64,000 nucleotides of DNA from Enterobacter asburiae (GCF_024599655.1 NZ_CP102247.1:3658001-3722000); one strand, 5' to 3'. Shown: positions 15,844-25,034, counted from the stretch's first letter. Program-made: numbers and translations. The notes: generated by a model from the sequence alone, not told the origin.

Positions 15844-17508
15844 TTGCAATTTGACTACATCATTATCGGGGCCGGCTCTGCCGGCAACGTGCTGGCAACG
15901 CGACTGACTGAAGATCCGAACACCACCGTCCTACTGCTGGAGGCGGGCGGGCCGGACTACCGCTTTGACTTCCGCACCCAGATGCCCGCCGCGCTGGCTT
16001 TCCCGCTGCAGGGCAAGCGCTACAACTGGGCGTATGAAACCGAGCCAGAGCCGTACATGAACAACCGCCGCATGGAGTGCGGACGCGGAAAAGGGCTGGG
16101 CGGCTCGTCGCTGATCAACGGCATGTGCTACATCCGCGGTAACGCAATGGATCTTGACCACTGGGCCAAAGAGCCGGGTCTGGAGCACTGGAGCTACCTC
16201 AACTGCCTGCCCTACTACCGCAAGGCAGAGACGCGCGACGTGGGGCCGAACGACTATCACGGCGGCGACGGTCCGGTGAGCGTCACAACCTCCAAACCGG
16301 GCGTGAACCCGCTGTTTGAAGCGATGGTAGAAGCGGGCGTGCAGGCGGGCTATCCGCGCACCGAGGATCTCAACGGCTACCAGCAGGAAGGCTTCGGCCC
16401 GATGGACCGCACGGTCACGCCGCAGGGCCGACGCGCCAGCACCGCGCGCGGCTATCTTGACCAGGCGAAGCCGCGCCCGAACCTGACCATCCGCACCCAC
16501 GCCACGACCGATCGCATTATCTTTGACGGCAAGCGCGCGGCGGGCGTCGAGTGGCTGGAAGGGGAAAGCACTATCCCGTCCAGAGCGACGGCGAACAAAG
16601 AGGTGCTGCTGTGTGCGGGCGCGATTGCCTCCCCGCAGATCCTCCAGCGCTCCGGCGTGGGCAGCGCGGACCTGCTCGCCGAGTTCGATATTCCGCTGGT
16701 GCACGACCTGCCAGGCGTGGGCGAAAACCTGCAGGATCACCTGGAGATGTACCTCCAGTACGAGTGCAAAGAGCCAGTCTCCCTCTACCCTGCCCTGCAG
16801 TGGTGGAACCAGCCGAAGATTGGCGCCGAGTGGCTGTTTGGCGGCACCGGCGTAGGCGCGAGTAACCACTTCGAAGCGGGCGGGTTTATCCGCAGCCGCG
16901 AGGAGTTCGAGTGGCCGAACATTCAGTACCACTTCCTGCCGGTAGCGATTAACTACAACGGTTCGAACGCGGTAAAAGAGCACGGCTTCCAGTGCCACGT
17001 CGGCTCCATGCGCTCGCCGAGCCGCGGCCACGTGCGGATTAAGTCGCGCGATCCGCACCAGCATCCGGCGATCCTGTTCAACTATATGTCCCACGAGCAG
17101 GACTGGCAGGAGTTCCGGGACGCGATTCGCATCACCCGCGAGATCATGCACCAGCCCGCGCTGGACAAATATCGCGGTCGCGAAATCAGCCCGGGCGTCG
17201 AGTGCCAGACCGACGAACAGCTGGACGAGTTCGTGCGTAACCACGCTGAAACCGCCTTCCACCCATGCGGCACCTGCAAGATGGGTTACGACGAGATGGC
17301 GGTGGTCGATGGCGAAGGCCGCGTTCACGGACTGGAAGGGCTGCGCGTGGTGGATGCGTCGATCATGCCGCAGATCATCACTGGTAACCTGAACGCCACC
17401 ACTATTATGATTGGCGAGAAGATTGCCGACGCCATTCGCGGGCGCGAGCCGCTGGCGAAGAGCACGGCGGCGTATTATGTGGCGAACGGTGCACCGGTAA
17501 GACGCTGA
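15844..17508 (+). CDS. betA: Choline dehydrogenase BetA
   Basis: A 554-residue GMC-family flavoprotein. The FAD-binding GAGSAG motif is at residues 8-13, the GMC signature GKGLGGSSLINGM at about 80-92, and a C-terminal FHPCGTCKMG carries the active-site histidine. It oxidises choline to betaine aldehyde at the membrane. The probable start is TTG at 15844, eight or nine bases after a GGGAGG ribosome site, giving LQFDYIIIGAG; E. coli has ATG at the same residue. Last gene of betIBA. Confidence 0.95.
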   Translation: MQFDYIIIGAGSAGNVLATRLTEDPNTTVLLLEAGGPDYRFDFRTQMPAALAFPLQGKRYNWAYETEPEPYMNNRRMECGRGKGLGGSSLINGMCYIRGNAMDLDHWAKEPGLEHWSYLNCLPYYRKAETRDVGPNDYHGGDGPVSVTTSKPGVNPLFEAMVEAGVQAGYPRTEDLNGYQQEGFGPMDRTVTPQGRRASTARGYLDQAKPRPNLTIRTHATTDRIIFDGKRAAGVEWLEGESTIPSRATANKEVLLCAGAIASPQILQRSGVGSADLLAEFDIPLVHDLPGVGENLQDHLEMYLQYECKEPVSLYPALQWWNQPKIGAEWLFGGTGVGASNHFEAGGFIRSREEFEWPNIQYHFLPVAINYNGSNAVKEHGFQCHVGSMRSPSRGHVRIKSRDPHQHPAILFNYMSHEQDWQEFRDAIRITREIMHQPALDKYRGREISPGVECQTDEQLDEFVRNHAETAFHPCGTCKMGYDEMAVVDGEGRVHGLEGLRVVDASIMPQIITGNLNATTIMIGEKIADAIRGREPLAKSTAAYYVANGAPVRR

Positions 17509-17531
17509 GTGCGTTTATCCCCTCATCCTAA

Positions 17532-17587
17532 CCCTCACCCCAAAGGGGAGAGGGAACGATTACACCCTCTCCCCTTTGGGGTGAGGG
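17532..17587. repeat. Perfect 23-bp inverted repeat between betA and a GNAT gene
   Basis: Two exact 23-base arms (CCCTCACCCCAAAGGGGAGAGGG and its complement) flank a 10-base spacer. They lie between the convergent ends of betA and the acetyltransferase gene. This belongs to the CCCTCTCCCC... repeat family also seen at 9907, 9988 and 50550. It would fold into a very strong hairpin and probably acts as a two-way transcription stop, although there is no T-run. Confidence 0.85.
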
Positions 17588-17596
17588 GTAAGTCTT

Positions 17597-18295
17597 TTAC
17601 TTCCGAAATTCCTCTAACCGCCTAATCTGCCGCCCTTCCCCGTCAAAATTCTCTGCCGCCAGCCAGGCGCGCAGTTCGGCGTCTCTTTGCGGCCATTCGC
17701 CGTCAATAATAGAAAGCATATCGCTGTCGCGGTTGCGCCCTTTGCGCACCAGCTTCTGGCGCAGGCGTCCTTCCCAGACAAACCCCAGCCGCTCCGCCGC
17801 GCTGCGTGACGCAATGTTCATGGAATCGCACTTCCACTCGAGGCGCCGGTAGCCGTGCTCAAACGCATTTTTCAGCAGCAGCCACACCGTTTCGGTGCCT
17901 ATCCGGGTCCCTTTCATCCTGCGCGACCAGGTCACGTGACCAATTTCCACCGACCCCAGCAGCCGCTCGTTAGCCATATAGCTCACCAGCCCCACCGCCC
18001 GCTCGGTGCGTAAATCAATGACGGCAAACGGCACCAGCTCATCGTCTATGACCTTAGCCATGATCCAGTGCGCGGTGGCTTCCACGCTCGCTGGCTGCGT
18101 GCTGGCAAGCCACGTCCAGTCGCTGTCGTCGCCCAGCGCGTAGGCCTCATAGAGATCGGCCGCGTGACGATCGGCATCCAGCGGCTCCAGGCGGCAATAC
18201 TGGCCGAACAGCGGCGTGCGGGTTAATACGCGCGCGCCTTTCCAGTCGGGAACGATATCGTTAACGGTTTGACCATGTTGATTGATTTCGGGCAC
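17597..18295 (-). CDS. GNAT-family acetyltransferase, RimJ/RimL type
   Basis: A 232-residue GCN5-related N-acetyltransferase of the RimJ/RimL-like branch. Acetyl-CoA binding is indicated by the RRMKGTRIGTETVWLLLKNAF segment (about residues 125-145), and a C-terminal NIASRSAAERLGFVWEGRLRQ stretch is typical of the group. RimL-like enzymes acetylate protein N-termini or small molecules; the substrate here cannot be read from sequence. It stands alone, converging on betA. Confidence 0.8.
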   Translation of the reverse strand: MPEINQHGQTVNDIVPDWKGARVLTRTPLFGQYCRLEPLDADRHAADLYEAYALGDDSDWTWLASTQPASVEATAHWIMAKVIDDELVPFAVIDLRTERAVGLVSYMANERLLGSVEIGHVTWSRRMKGTRIGTETVWLLLKNAFEHGYRRLEWKCDSMNIASRSAAERLGFVWEGRLRQKLVRKGRNRDSDMLSIIDGEWPQRDAELRAWLAAENFDGEGRQIRRLEEFRK

Positions 18296-18496
18296 GGCGG
18301 TGACTCCCTGAAAGGTAAGGAGTTTGTTATAGCAGGTTAAAAAGCGGGCGAAAAGCAGCGTATTCTAATAGCCCGAGCGCATGCGATATTCCCGGAAGAT
18401 ATAAGCAAAGCTGAATTTCGACTTTGCGGAATTTAAGAGTCGACCTAACGTAGCGGAGCATAAAACAATCACAATATATTCTTCTCAGGGATCGCT

Positions 18497-20065
18497 ATGA
18501 CGAAAAAACTGTTGCCGTTACTGGTGCTGGCTGCGCTCTCAAGCGCTGCCCACGCCGCTACTCCGCCCAACACGCTGGTAGTTGCCCAGGGGCTTGATGA
18601 CATCGTAAGCCTCGACCCGGCCGAAGCCAACGAGCTCTCCAGCATCCAGACCGTGCCGAGCCTATATCAGCGCCTGGTACAGCCGGACCGCGATAACCCG
18701 GAAAAAATCACCCCGATTCTGGCAGAAAGCTGGGAAGCGGACGCGGCAGCAAAAACGCTGACGATCAAACTTAAGCCCGATGCCAAATTCGCCTCCGGCA
18801 ACCCGCTGCGCCCGGAAGACGTGATTTTCTCGTACACCCGCGCCGTAACGCTGAACAAATCTCCGGCATTCATCCTGAACGTGCTGGGCTGGGACGCGAG
18901 CAACATCGCCAGCCAGCTGAAAAAGGTGGACGACCATACCCTCCAGCTTCACTGGACGGCGGACGTTAGCCCGTCGGTGGCGCTGAATATTCTCTCCACG
19001 CCGATTGCCTCCATCGTCGATGAAAAGCAGGTTGCGGCAAACGTGAAGGATAATGACTTCGGTAACGCCTGGCTGAAAATGCACTCGGCGGGCAGCGGCG
19101 CGTTCAAAATGCGTGTCTACCAGCCGCATCAGGCCATCGTGCTGGAAGCCAACGAGTCAGCGCCCGGCGGCGCGCCGAAGCTCAAAAGCATCATCATTAA
19201 AAACGTCCCGGACCCGGCTTCGCGCCGCCTGCTGATCCAGCAGGGTGATGCGGACGTGGCGCGCGATCTGGGTGCAGACCAGATAAGCGCCCTGGACGGC
19301 AAGCCGGGCGTGAAGGTGCTGAGCATTCCGTCCGCGGAGCAGAATTACCTGGTGTTCAACACCGGCAACAGCGCCAACCCGCTGCTGAACAACCCGGCGT
19401 TCTGGGAAGCCTCGCGCTGGCTGGTGGATTATGAAGGCATCACTAAAAATCTGCTGAAAGGCCAGTACTTTGTTCACCAAAGCTTCCTGCCGGTCGGTCT
19501 GCCGGGCGCGCTGGAAGACAATCCATTTACGTTTGACCCGGCAAAAGCGAAAGCCATCCTCGCCAAGGCGGGCATTAAAGACGCGCACTTCACGCTGGAC
19601 GTGGAGAACAAGCCGCCGTTTATCACCATCGCCCAGTCGATGCAGGCGAGCTTTGCCCAGGGCGGCGTGAAGGTCGATCTGCTGCCTGCCGCCGGGAGCC
19701 AGGTCTATGCCCGCGTGCGCGCAAAGCAGCATCAGGCGGCGATTCGTCTGTGGATCCCGGACTATTTTGACGCGCACTCTAACGCCAGCGCCTTTGCGTG
19801 GAACGACGGCAAATCCAGCACCGTGGCCGGGCTGAACGGCTGGAAAATTCCAGAGCTGAACAAAGCTACGCTGGCGGCGGTAGCCGAGCCGGATCCGGCG
19901 AAGCGTCTGGATCTGTATAAGAAGATGCAGAAACAGCTGCAGCAGAATTCGCCGTACGTATTTGTCGATCAGGGCAAAACCCAGATCGTGGTGCGCGATA
20001 ACGTGAAGGGGTATCAGCAGGGGCTGAACGCGGATATGGTCTGGTACGATCGCGTCACGAAGTAG
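18497..20065 (+). CDS. ABC transporter substrate-binding protein, peptide/nickel (family 5) type
   Basis: A 522-residue periplasmic binding protein of the OppA/DppA/NikA family. A 20-residue signal peptide ends in AHAA-type residues, followed by the family pattern NTLVVAQGLDDIVSLDPAEA and KPDAKFASGNPLRPEDVIFSY. It is the first gene of a five-gene transporter operon. The ligand is unknown: peptides, nickel complexes or other small molecules all use this fold. A REP pair lies directly after its stop, before the permease genes, and may lower their expression relative to the binding protein. The 201 bases upstream show no clear operator. Confidence 0.88.
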   Translation: MTKKLLPLLVLAALSSAAHAATPPNTLVVAQGLDDIVSLDPAEANELSSIQTVPSLYQRLVQPDRDNPEKITPILAESWEADAAAKTLTIKLKPDAKFASGNPLRPEDVIFSYTRAVTLNKSPAFILNVLGWDASNIASQLKKVDDHTLQLHWTADVSPSVALNILSTPIASIVDEKQVAANVKDNDFGNAWLKMHSAGSGAFKMRVYQPHQAIVLEANESAPGGAPKLKSIIIKNVPDPASRRLLIQQGDADVARDLGADQISALDGKPGVKVLSIPSAEQNYLVFNTGNSANPLLNNPAFWEASRWLVDYEGITKNLLKGQYFVHQSFLPVGLPGALEDNPFTFDPAKAKAILAKAGIKDAHFTLDVENKPPFITIAQSMQASFAQGGVKVDLLPAAGSQVYARVRAKQHQAAIRLWIPDYFDAHSNASAFAWNDGKSSTVAGLNGWKIPELNKATLAAVAEPDPAKRLDLYKKMQKQLQQNSPYVFVDQGKTQIVVRDNVKGYQQGLNADMVWYDRVTK

Positions 20066-20073
20066 CCCTTGTT

Positions 20074-20148
20074 GCCGGGTGGCGCTGCGCTTACCCGGCC
20101 TACGTTCTCGGTTTTTGTAGGCCGGGTAAGGCGAAGCCGCCACCCGGC
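20074..20148. repeat. REP pair inside the ABC transporter operon
   Basis: Two facing halves (GCCGGGTGGCGC... and GTAGGCCGGG...CCACCCGGC) lie between the binding-protein gene and the first permease gene. The second half ends directly against an ATG at 20149. REP elements in this position in other operons stabilise the upstream mRNA. Confidence 0.85.
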
Positions 20149-20163
20149 ATGAAGAGATTTCCC

Positions 20164-21176
20164 ATGCCACATCTTTCCACCCGCGTGCTCCAGGGTCTGC
20201 TGACCCTGCTGCTCACGCTCTTCGGGCTGCTGCTCGTCACGTTTGCGCTCTCGGCGTTTTCACCGGTCGATCGCGTGCTGCAGATCGTGGGCGATCACCC
20301 AGCCAGTCAACCTACGATCAGGTTCGCCACCAGCTTGGGCTGGATCGTCCCCTGCCCGTGCAGTTCTGGCACTACCTGCAAAATCTTGCCCACGGTGATT
20401 TAGGCACGGCCAGCGCCACCGGGCAGCCGGTGCTGCAGGACCTGCTGCACGCCTTCCCCGCCACGCTGGAGCTGGCGACGCTGGCGTTAATCATCGGCGC
20501 CGTACTCGGCGTGATTGCCGGAGTGCTGTGCGCCCGGTACGCCGGTTCACCGCTCGATCTCGCCATCAGAACCCTCACCCTGCTCGGCAACTCGGTGCCC
20601 ATTTTCTGGCTCGGCCTGCTGATGCTGGCCCTGTTCTACGCGAAGCTGCAGTGGAGCGCGGGCCCCGGCAGGCTGGACGATATCTGGCAGTTCACCGTCG
20701 AGCCGCGCACCGGCTTTGCGCTGGTGGATACCTGGCTTTCCGGCGACCGCGAGGCGTTTCGCAACGCCCTCAGCCACCTGGTGCTGCCGGTGCTGCTGCT
20801 GGCCTATTACTCGCTGGCAAGCATCACCCGCCTGACGCGCTCCGCCTGCCTGAGCGAGATGAACAAAGAGTACATTCTGCTTGCCCGCGCCAAGGGTGCC
20901 GGGGAGATGACTATTCTGCTGCGCCACGTGCTGCCGAACATGCGCGGCACCCTGCTGACGGTGATTGCGCTGGCCTACACCAGCATGCTGGAAGGCGCGG
21001 TACTGACCGAAACCGTCTTCTCCTGGCCGGGGATCGGGCGCTACCTCACCACCGCCCTGTTCGCCGGAGACACCACCGCCGTCATGGGCGGCACGCTGCT
21101 GATTGGCGTCTGCTTTGTGCTGATCAATAACCTTACCGACCTGCTCGTGCGGGCGACCGATCCCAGGGTGCGCTGA
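20164..21176 (+). pseudogene. ABC transporter permease 1 (DppB-like), frameshifted
   Basis: The N-terminal part (from MPHLSTRVLQGLL, frame ending at 20403) and the C-terminal part (from VQFWHYLQNLAHGDLG to 21176) belong to one DppB/OppB-type permease but lie in different frames. The switch is near 20308-20312. Reading ACC TAC GAT CAG GTT from 20310 restores the family sequence TYDQVRHQLGLDRPLP, which fits loss of one base (for example an A in CAAAC). With one base restored the protein would be about 337 residues with five or six membrane segments and the EAA loop RAKGAGEMTILLRHVLP. Either a true inactivating mutation or an assembly error. Start 20164 follows AAGAGA; ATG 20149 is an alternative. 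Confidence 0.85.
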
Positions 21177-22009
21177 TGCCGTTTTATCTTTTCTTACGCC
21201 GCCTGCGCCGCTCCCCCGCCGCGTTTTGCGTGCTGATTGCCATCGCGCTGCTGGTGCTTATCGCCCTGTTCGCGCCGTGGCTTGCGCCGCTTGACCCGAA
21301 CTGGCAGGATGCCGCCGCGCGCCTGCAGGCACCGAATACTCAGCACTGGCTGGGCACCGACAGCTACGGGCGGGACCTGCTTTCGCGCCTGATTTACGGC
21401 ACCCGTCCGGCGCTCGGGCTGGTGGCGCTGGTCACCGTCATCACCCTGCCCGCCGGGCTGCTGGTGGGGATTTTGTCCGGCTACTACGGCGGCTGGATGG
21501 AGCGCATCCTGATGCGCTTTACCGACGTGGTGATGTCGATGCCGCGCCTGATCCTCGCCTTCGCGTTTGTGGCGATGCTTGGCCCGGGACTGGTCAACGG
21601 CGCGCTGGCGCTGGCCCTAACCACCTGGCCGGCCTACGCGCGGCAGGCGCGGAGCGAGATCCAGCGTCTGCGCCACAGCGACTATCTCGCCGCCGCCGAG
21701 ATGATGGGCATTCGCGGGCTGCGCCTGCTGGTCGGCCATATTCTGCCCCTGTGCCTGCCGTCCGCGATTGTGCGGCTGGCGCTGGATCTGGCGGGGATTA
21801 TTCTGGCGGCTGCCGGTCTGGGCTTCCTCGGCCTTGGCGCACGCCCTCCAATGGCCGAATGGGGCGCGATGATTGCCGACGGCATGCAGGTGATTTTCGA
21901 TCAGTGGTGGATTGCCGCCATTCCGGGCGGCGCGATTCTGTTTGCCAGCCTGGCCTTTAACCTACTGGGCGACGGCCTGCGCGACGTACTGGAGCCACAG
22001 CATGACTGA
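21176..22009 (+). CDS. ABC transporter permease 2, DppC-like
   Basis: A 277-residue inner-membrane permease of the DppC/NikC family. The N-terminal LGTDSYGRDLLSRLIYGTR motif and the EAA-type loop AAAEMMGIRGLRLLVGHILP are characteristic. It forms the channel with permease 1. The start overlaps the upstream stop (TGATG) and the next ATPase gene starts inside its 3' end, showing tight coupling. It is intact, unlike its partner. Confidence 0.88.
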   Translation: MPFYLFLRRLRRSPAAFCVLIAIALLVLIALFAPWLAPLDPNWQDAAARLQAPNTQHWLGTDSYGRDLLSRLIYGTRPALGLVALVTVITLPAGLLVGILSGYYGGWMERILMRFTDVVMSMPRLILAFAFVAMLGPGLVNGALALALTTWPAYARQARSEIQRLRHSDYLAAAEMMGIRGLRLLVGHILPLCLPSAIVRLALDLAGIILAAAGLGFLGLGARPPMAEWGAMIADGMQVIFDQWWIAAIPGGAILFASLAFNLLGDGLRDVLEPQHD

Positions 22010-22838
22010 ACAACGCGTCATCGTCGATGCGCTGAATATCGACTACCCCGCCGCGCGCGTGGTCAACAGCCTGAGCTTCACGCTGGGCAACGAGCGGCTG
22101 GCGCTGGTGGGGGAATCCGGCTCGGGCAAATCGATGTCCGCCCGCGCCCTGATGGGGCTGGTGCGCAAGCCCGGCATCGTGAGCGCGGACCGGCTTAACG
22201 TGCTCGGCAACGACCTGCTGACCCTGAGCACCCGCCGCTGGCAGGCGCTGCGCGGCAACGGGATTGCAATGGTCCTGCAGGACCCGCGCTACGCGCTGAA
22301 TCCGGCGAAAAACGTCGCTGCTCAGCTTGATGAGGCGCTGACCCTGCATCAGCGCCTGCCCCGCGCCGAGCGCCGGGCGCGTATTCACGACATCATCCGC
22401 GCCGTCGGACTCAACGAACATGTCCTCACGCGCTACCCCGGCGAACTCTCCGGCGGCATGGGCCAGCGGGTGATGATTGCCATTGCGCTGATCAACAACC
22501 CGCAGGTGCTGATTGCCGACGAACCCACCTCCGCGCTGGACGCCCGCCTGCGCAACCAGATCCTCGAGCTGCTGGTGCAGCAGTGTGAAGAACGCCAGAT
22601 GGCGATGCTGTTAATTAGCCACGATCTGCCGCTGGTGGCGGAACACTGCGACCGCGTGCTGGTGATGTATCAGGGCGAGAAGGTCGATGAGATGGCGGCG
22701 AACCGGCTTGCGCAAGCGACGCACCCGTATACGCGCACCCTGTGGACCTGCCGTCCAAACGCCAACACCTTCGGCCAGATACTGCCAACGCTGGACCGTT
22801 CGCAACCGTGGAGGGAGACCGATAATGATGCTCGTTGA
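22002..22838 (+). CDS. ABC transporter ATPase 1, DppD-like
   Basis: A 278-residue ATPase with Walker A GESGSGKS, signature LSGGMGQR and Walker B LIADEPTSALD. The family-5 hallmark THPYTRTL-type C-terminus is present (ATHPYTRTLWTC). It couples ATP hydrolysis to the DppB/DppC-like channel. The ATG at 22002 overlaps the permease stop by eight bases; the longer open frame from 21912 lies inside the permease gene and is not used. It is shorter at the C-terminus than DppD (327 aa) and lacks the usual cysteine-rich tail. Confidence 0.88.
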   Translation: MTEQRVIVDALNIDYPAARVVNSLSFTLGNERLALVGESGSGKSMSARALMGLVRKPGIVSADRLNVLGNDLLTLSTRRWQALRGNGIAMVLQDPRYALNPAKNVAAQLDEALTLHQRLPRAERRARIHDIIRAVGLNEHVLTRYPGELSGGMGQRVMIAIALINNPQVLIADEPTSALDARLRNQILELLVQQCEERQMAMLLISHDLPLVAEHCDRVLVMYQGEKVDEMAANRLAQATHPYTRTLWTCRPNANTFGQILPTLDRSQPWRETDNDAR

Positions 22839-23529
22839 CGTTAAGGACCTCCAGGTGAGCTTCGGGGAGAAAACGGCGGTGTTCGCCGCTAGCTTTACCA
22901 TCGAGAAAGGCGAAACCTTCAGCCTGATTGGCGAATCCGGCTGCGGGAAATCGACTATTCTGCGCGTGCTGGCGGGATTGCAGCGCGAGTGGAACGGCCG
23001 CATTTCGATACTGGGAGACGCGCTACGGCCAGGACGGCGTTTTGAAGGCGAGCTTCGCCGCAACGTGCAGATGGTGTTTCAGGATCCGTGGGCGTCGCTG
23101 CACCCAAACCACACCGTTGCACGCACCCTGTCGGAGCCGTTAAACATCCACGGCGAAACGCAGGTTGCTGAAAAGGTGGCGGATGCGCTGCAGCAGGTGG
23201 GGCTTTCCGCCGACGCGGGCAAGCGTTATCCGCATCAGCTTTCCGGCGGCCAGCGCCAGCGCGTGGCGATTGCCCGGGCGCTGCTGCTGCGCCCGCAGCT
23301 ACTGCTGCTGGACGAGCCGACTTCGGCACTGGATATGTCGGTGCAGGCAGAAATTCTCAATCTTTTGAACCGCCTGAAGGCCGAGCACGGCATGACCTAC
23401 TTGCTGGTGAGCCACGATGCGGACGTGATTGCGCATATGTCCGACCGGGCAGCGTTTATGGCGCACGGGGAGATCCAGAAGGTGTTTGACCGGGAGGCAA
23501 TGTTAAGGGGCGAGCACAGGATGGGGTAA
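22825..23529 (+). CDS. ABC transporter ATPase 2, DppF-like
   Basis: A 234-residue ATPase with Walker A GESGCGKS, signature LSGGQRQRVAIARAL and Walker B LLLDEPTSALD. It is the second nucleotide-binding subunit of the operon and ends it. The start (ATG 22825 or the adjacent 22828) overlaps the upstream gene by 14 bases and follows GAGGGAGA. A REP pair closes the operon. Confidence 0.87.
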   Translation: MMLVDVKDLQVSFGEKTAVFAASFTIEKGETFSLIGESGCGKSTILRVLAGLQREWNGRISILGDALRPGRRFEGELRRNVQMVFQDPWASLHPNHTVARTLSEPLNIHGETQVAEKVADALQQVGLSADAGKRYPHQLSGGQRQRVAIARALLLRPQLLLLDEPTSALDMSVQAEILNLLNRLKAEHGMTYLLVSHDADVIAHMSDRAAFMAHGEIQKVFDREAMLRGEHRMG

Positions 23530-23543
23530 GTGCGCGCGGCGGT

Positions 23544-23631
23544 GCCCGGTGGCGCTGCGCTTACCGGGCCTACGTTTCGTGCCGCGTTGATGGTTTTTCG
23601 TAGGCCGGGTAAGGCGTAGCCGCCACCCGGC
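23544..23631. repeat. REP pair after the ABC transporter operon
   Basis: A GCCCGGTGGCGCTGCGC half faces a GTAGGCCGGG...CCACCCGGC half, between the convergent ends of the transporter operon and the cold-shock-domain gene. Confidence 0.85.
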
Positions 23632-23638
23632 AAAAAAA

Positions 23639-24112
23639 TCACTTCAGCAGCTTCACCGTGGCATCAATGTCGATCTCGTCTTCGGTGAAGATCAGCGTCG
23701 TATTCTGGAAGGTGGTGATCGCCAGCTTCTTCACCGTGCGCATCTCGCCCGGCTTTTTCTCGGATTTCGGCTTGATGCTGTTCATCAGCAGCCCAACCGA
23801 CAGTACCGCGTTATCTTTGTCGATTTTGGTATCAACCGGCTCCTCTTCGTTAAACACCACGAAGGATTTGATGGAGGTGAGCTTCACGCGCTCGCCGGCA
23901 ATAAAGAGATGTTTGCTTTCGGGGATCACCTTCACCGCATAGGCGGAAAGGCCTTTGTTGTTGGTGGTTGGCTCAAAGGTCACCGCGGCATCTTTCTTAA
24001 TCAGATCGGGGTTCGCGACCTTAATCACATGAAAATAGCGGTTGTCGCCGTTTTCATCTTTGATAAATCCAAAGCCTTTATCTTTAAACCACGTTGTGAT
24101 TGTACCGTTCAT
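23639..24112 (-). CDS. Cold-shock-domain protein with an unknown C-terminal region
   Basis: A 157-residue protein. Residues 1-65 form a CspA-type OB fold: the first RNA-binding motif KGFGFI is intact, while the second is NRYFHV instead of the usual VFVHF. Residues from about 66 onward (LFIAGERVKLTSIKSFVVFNEEE...) are not part of a cold-shock protein; this part is charged and ends in a beta-rich stretch. CspA-like domains bind single-stranded nucleic acid. The role of the extra half is unknown. Transcribed alone. Confidence 0.75.
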   Translation of the reverse strand: MNGTITTWFKDKGFGFIKDENGDNRYFHVIKVANPDLIKKDAAVTFEPTTNNKGLSAYAVKVIPESKHLFIAGERVKLTSIKSFVVFNEEEPVDTKIDKDNAVLSVGLLMNSIKPKSEKKPGEMRTVKKLAITTFQNTTLIFTEDEIDIDATVKLLK

Positions 24113-24187
24113 CGCTGTTACCGCCTGTCAGATCGTAATGACTAAAGTTTTGCAGCGCGCAGTGTAATGCACAATGACGGAGGAGAC

Positions 24188-24216
24188 AAAAAAAAGCCCC
24201 TGCACGGGTGCAGGGG
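24188..24216 (-). terminator. Rho-independent terminator of the bud operon
   Basis: On the minus strand, an eight-base stem CCCCTGCA/TGCAGGGG with a four-base loop runs into C and at least eight T. It lies about 30 bases after the budC stop. Confidence 0.9.
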
Positions 24217-24243
24217 AAAACTCATGTCAGAGCTTATTAGAAT

Positions 24244-25014
24244 TTAATTAAACACCATTCCACCATCAATTAAGAGCGACTGGCCGGTCATGTAGTCGGA
24301 ATCCGGGCCTGCCAGGTATGAGACGCAGGCGGCGACATCTTCCGGCTCGGACAGGCGGCCAAGCGTAATGCGTTTGGCAAAGGTTTCGGTCCCGTAGCCG
24401 AGCGGTTTACCCGCCGCCTCGGAGACCTGACGGTCGATTTCCGCCCACATCGGCGTTTTGACGATGCCCGGGCAGTAAGCGTTAACGGTGATCCCCAGCG
24501 GTGCGAGATCCCGTGCCGCGGTCTGGGTTAAGCCACGAACCGCGAACTTGCTGGAGCTGTAGACCGCCAGTTCAGGATTGCCGGTGTGGCCCGCCTGGGA
24601 GCAGGCGTTGATGATCTTGCCGCCATGCCCCTCTTTGCGGAAGGCGTCAATCGCGGCCTGGATCCCCCAGATCACCCCTTTCACGTTGATGTTGTAGACC
24701 TTGTCGACAATGTCCGGCGTGATGGATTCGATGGGGGTAGACGGCGCAATCCCGGCGTTATTCACGATAACGTTAAAGCCGCCCAGCGCGGTGCGCGCTT
24801 TCTCCACCGCCGCAAATACCTGCTCGCGGTCAGAGACATCGACCTTCACGGCAACGGCGTTGCCGCCGTTACGGATGATTTCATCGGCGACGGCTCTTGC
24901 CGTCTCAACGTTATAGTCGGCGATGGCGACGGCAAAGCCGTCTTTCACCAGGCGAAGCGCGATCGCTTTACCAATCCCCTGGCCTGAGCCTGTTACGAGA
25001 GCAACTTTTTGCAT
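24244..25014 (-). CDS. budC: Acetoin (diacetyl) reductase / meso-2,3-butanediol dehydrogenase BudC
   Basis: A 256-residue short-chain dehydrogenase. The NAD-binding motif TGSGQGIG is at residues 8-15, NNAG near 85, and the catalytic YSSSK near 152. It reduces acetoin to 2,3-butanediol with NADH, re-oxidising the cofactor in mixed-acid fermentation. The ATG at 25014 gives MQKVALVTG and the known family length; the frame is open to 25038. Last gene of budABC. Confidence 0.95.
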   Translation of the reverse strand: MQKVALVTGSGQGIGKAIALRLVKDGFAVAIADYNVETARAVADEIIRNGGNAVAVKVDVSDREQVFAAVEKARTALGGFNVIVNNAGIAPSTPIESITPDIVDKVYNINVKGVIWGIQAAIDAFRKEGHGGKIINACSQAGHTGNPELAVYSSSKFAVRGLTQTAARDLAPLGITVNAYCPGIVKTPMWAEIDRQVSEAAGKPLGYGTETFAKRITLGRLSEPEDVAACVSYLAGPDSDYMTGQSLLIDGGMVFN

Positions 25015-25034
25015 TTCTCTGTCCTTATCGTGAG

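Noticed and set aside
15931..17328. Minus-strand open frame of 465 codons opposite betA
   Set aside because: Shadow of a certain gene; composition is low-complexity Arg/Val/Ala with no recognisable motif.
17532..17587. Insertion-sequence terminal repeats
   Set aside because: The arms enclose only 10 bases and the same palindrome occurs at other gene ends, so it is a dispersed extragenic repeat.
20300..20320. Programmed ribosomal frameshift in the ABC permease
   Set aside because: No slippery heptamer, pseudoknot or internal Shine-Dalgarno is evident; a one-base loss is the simpler reading.
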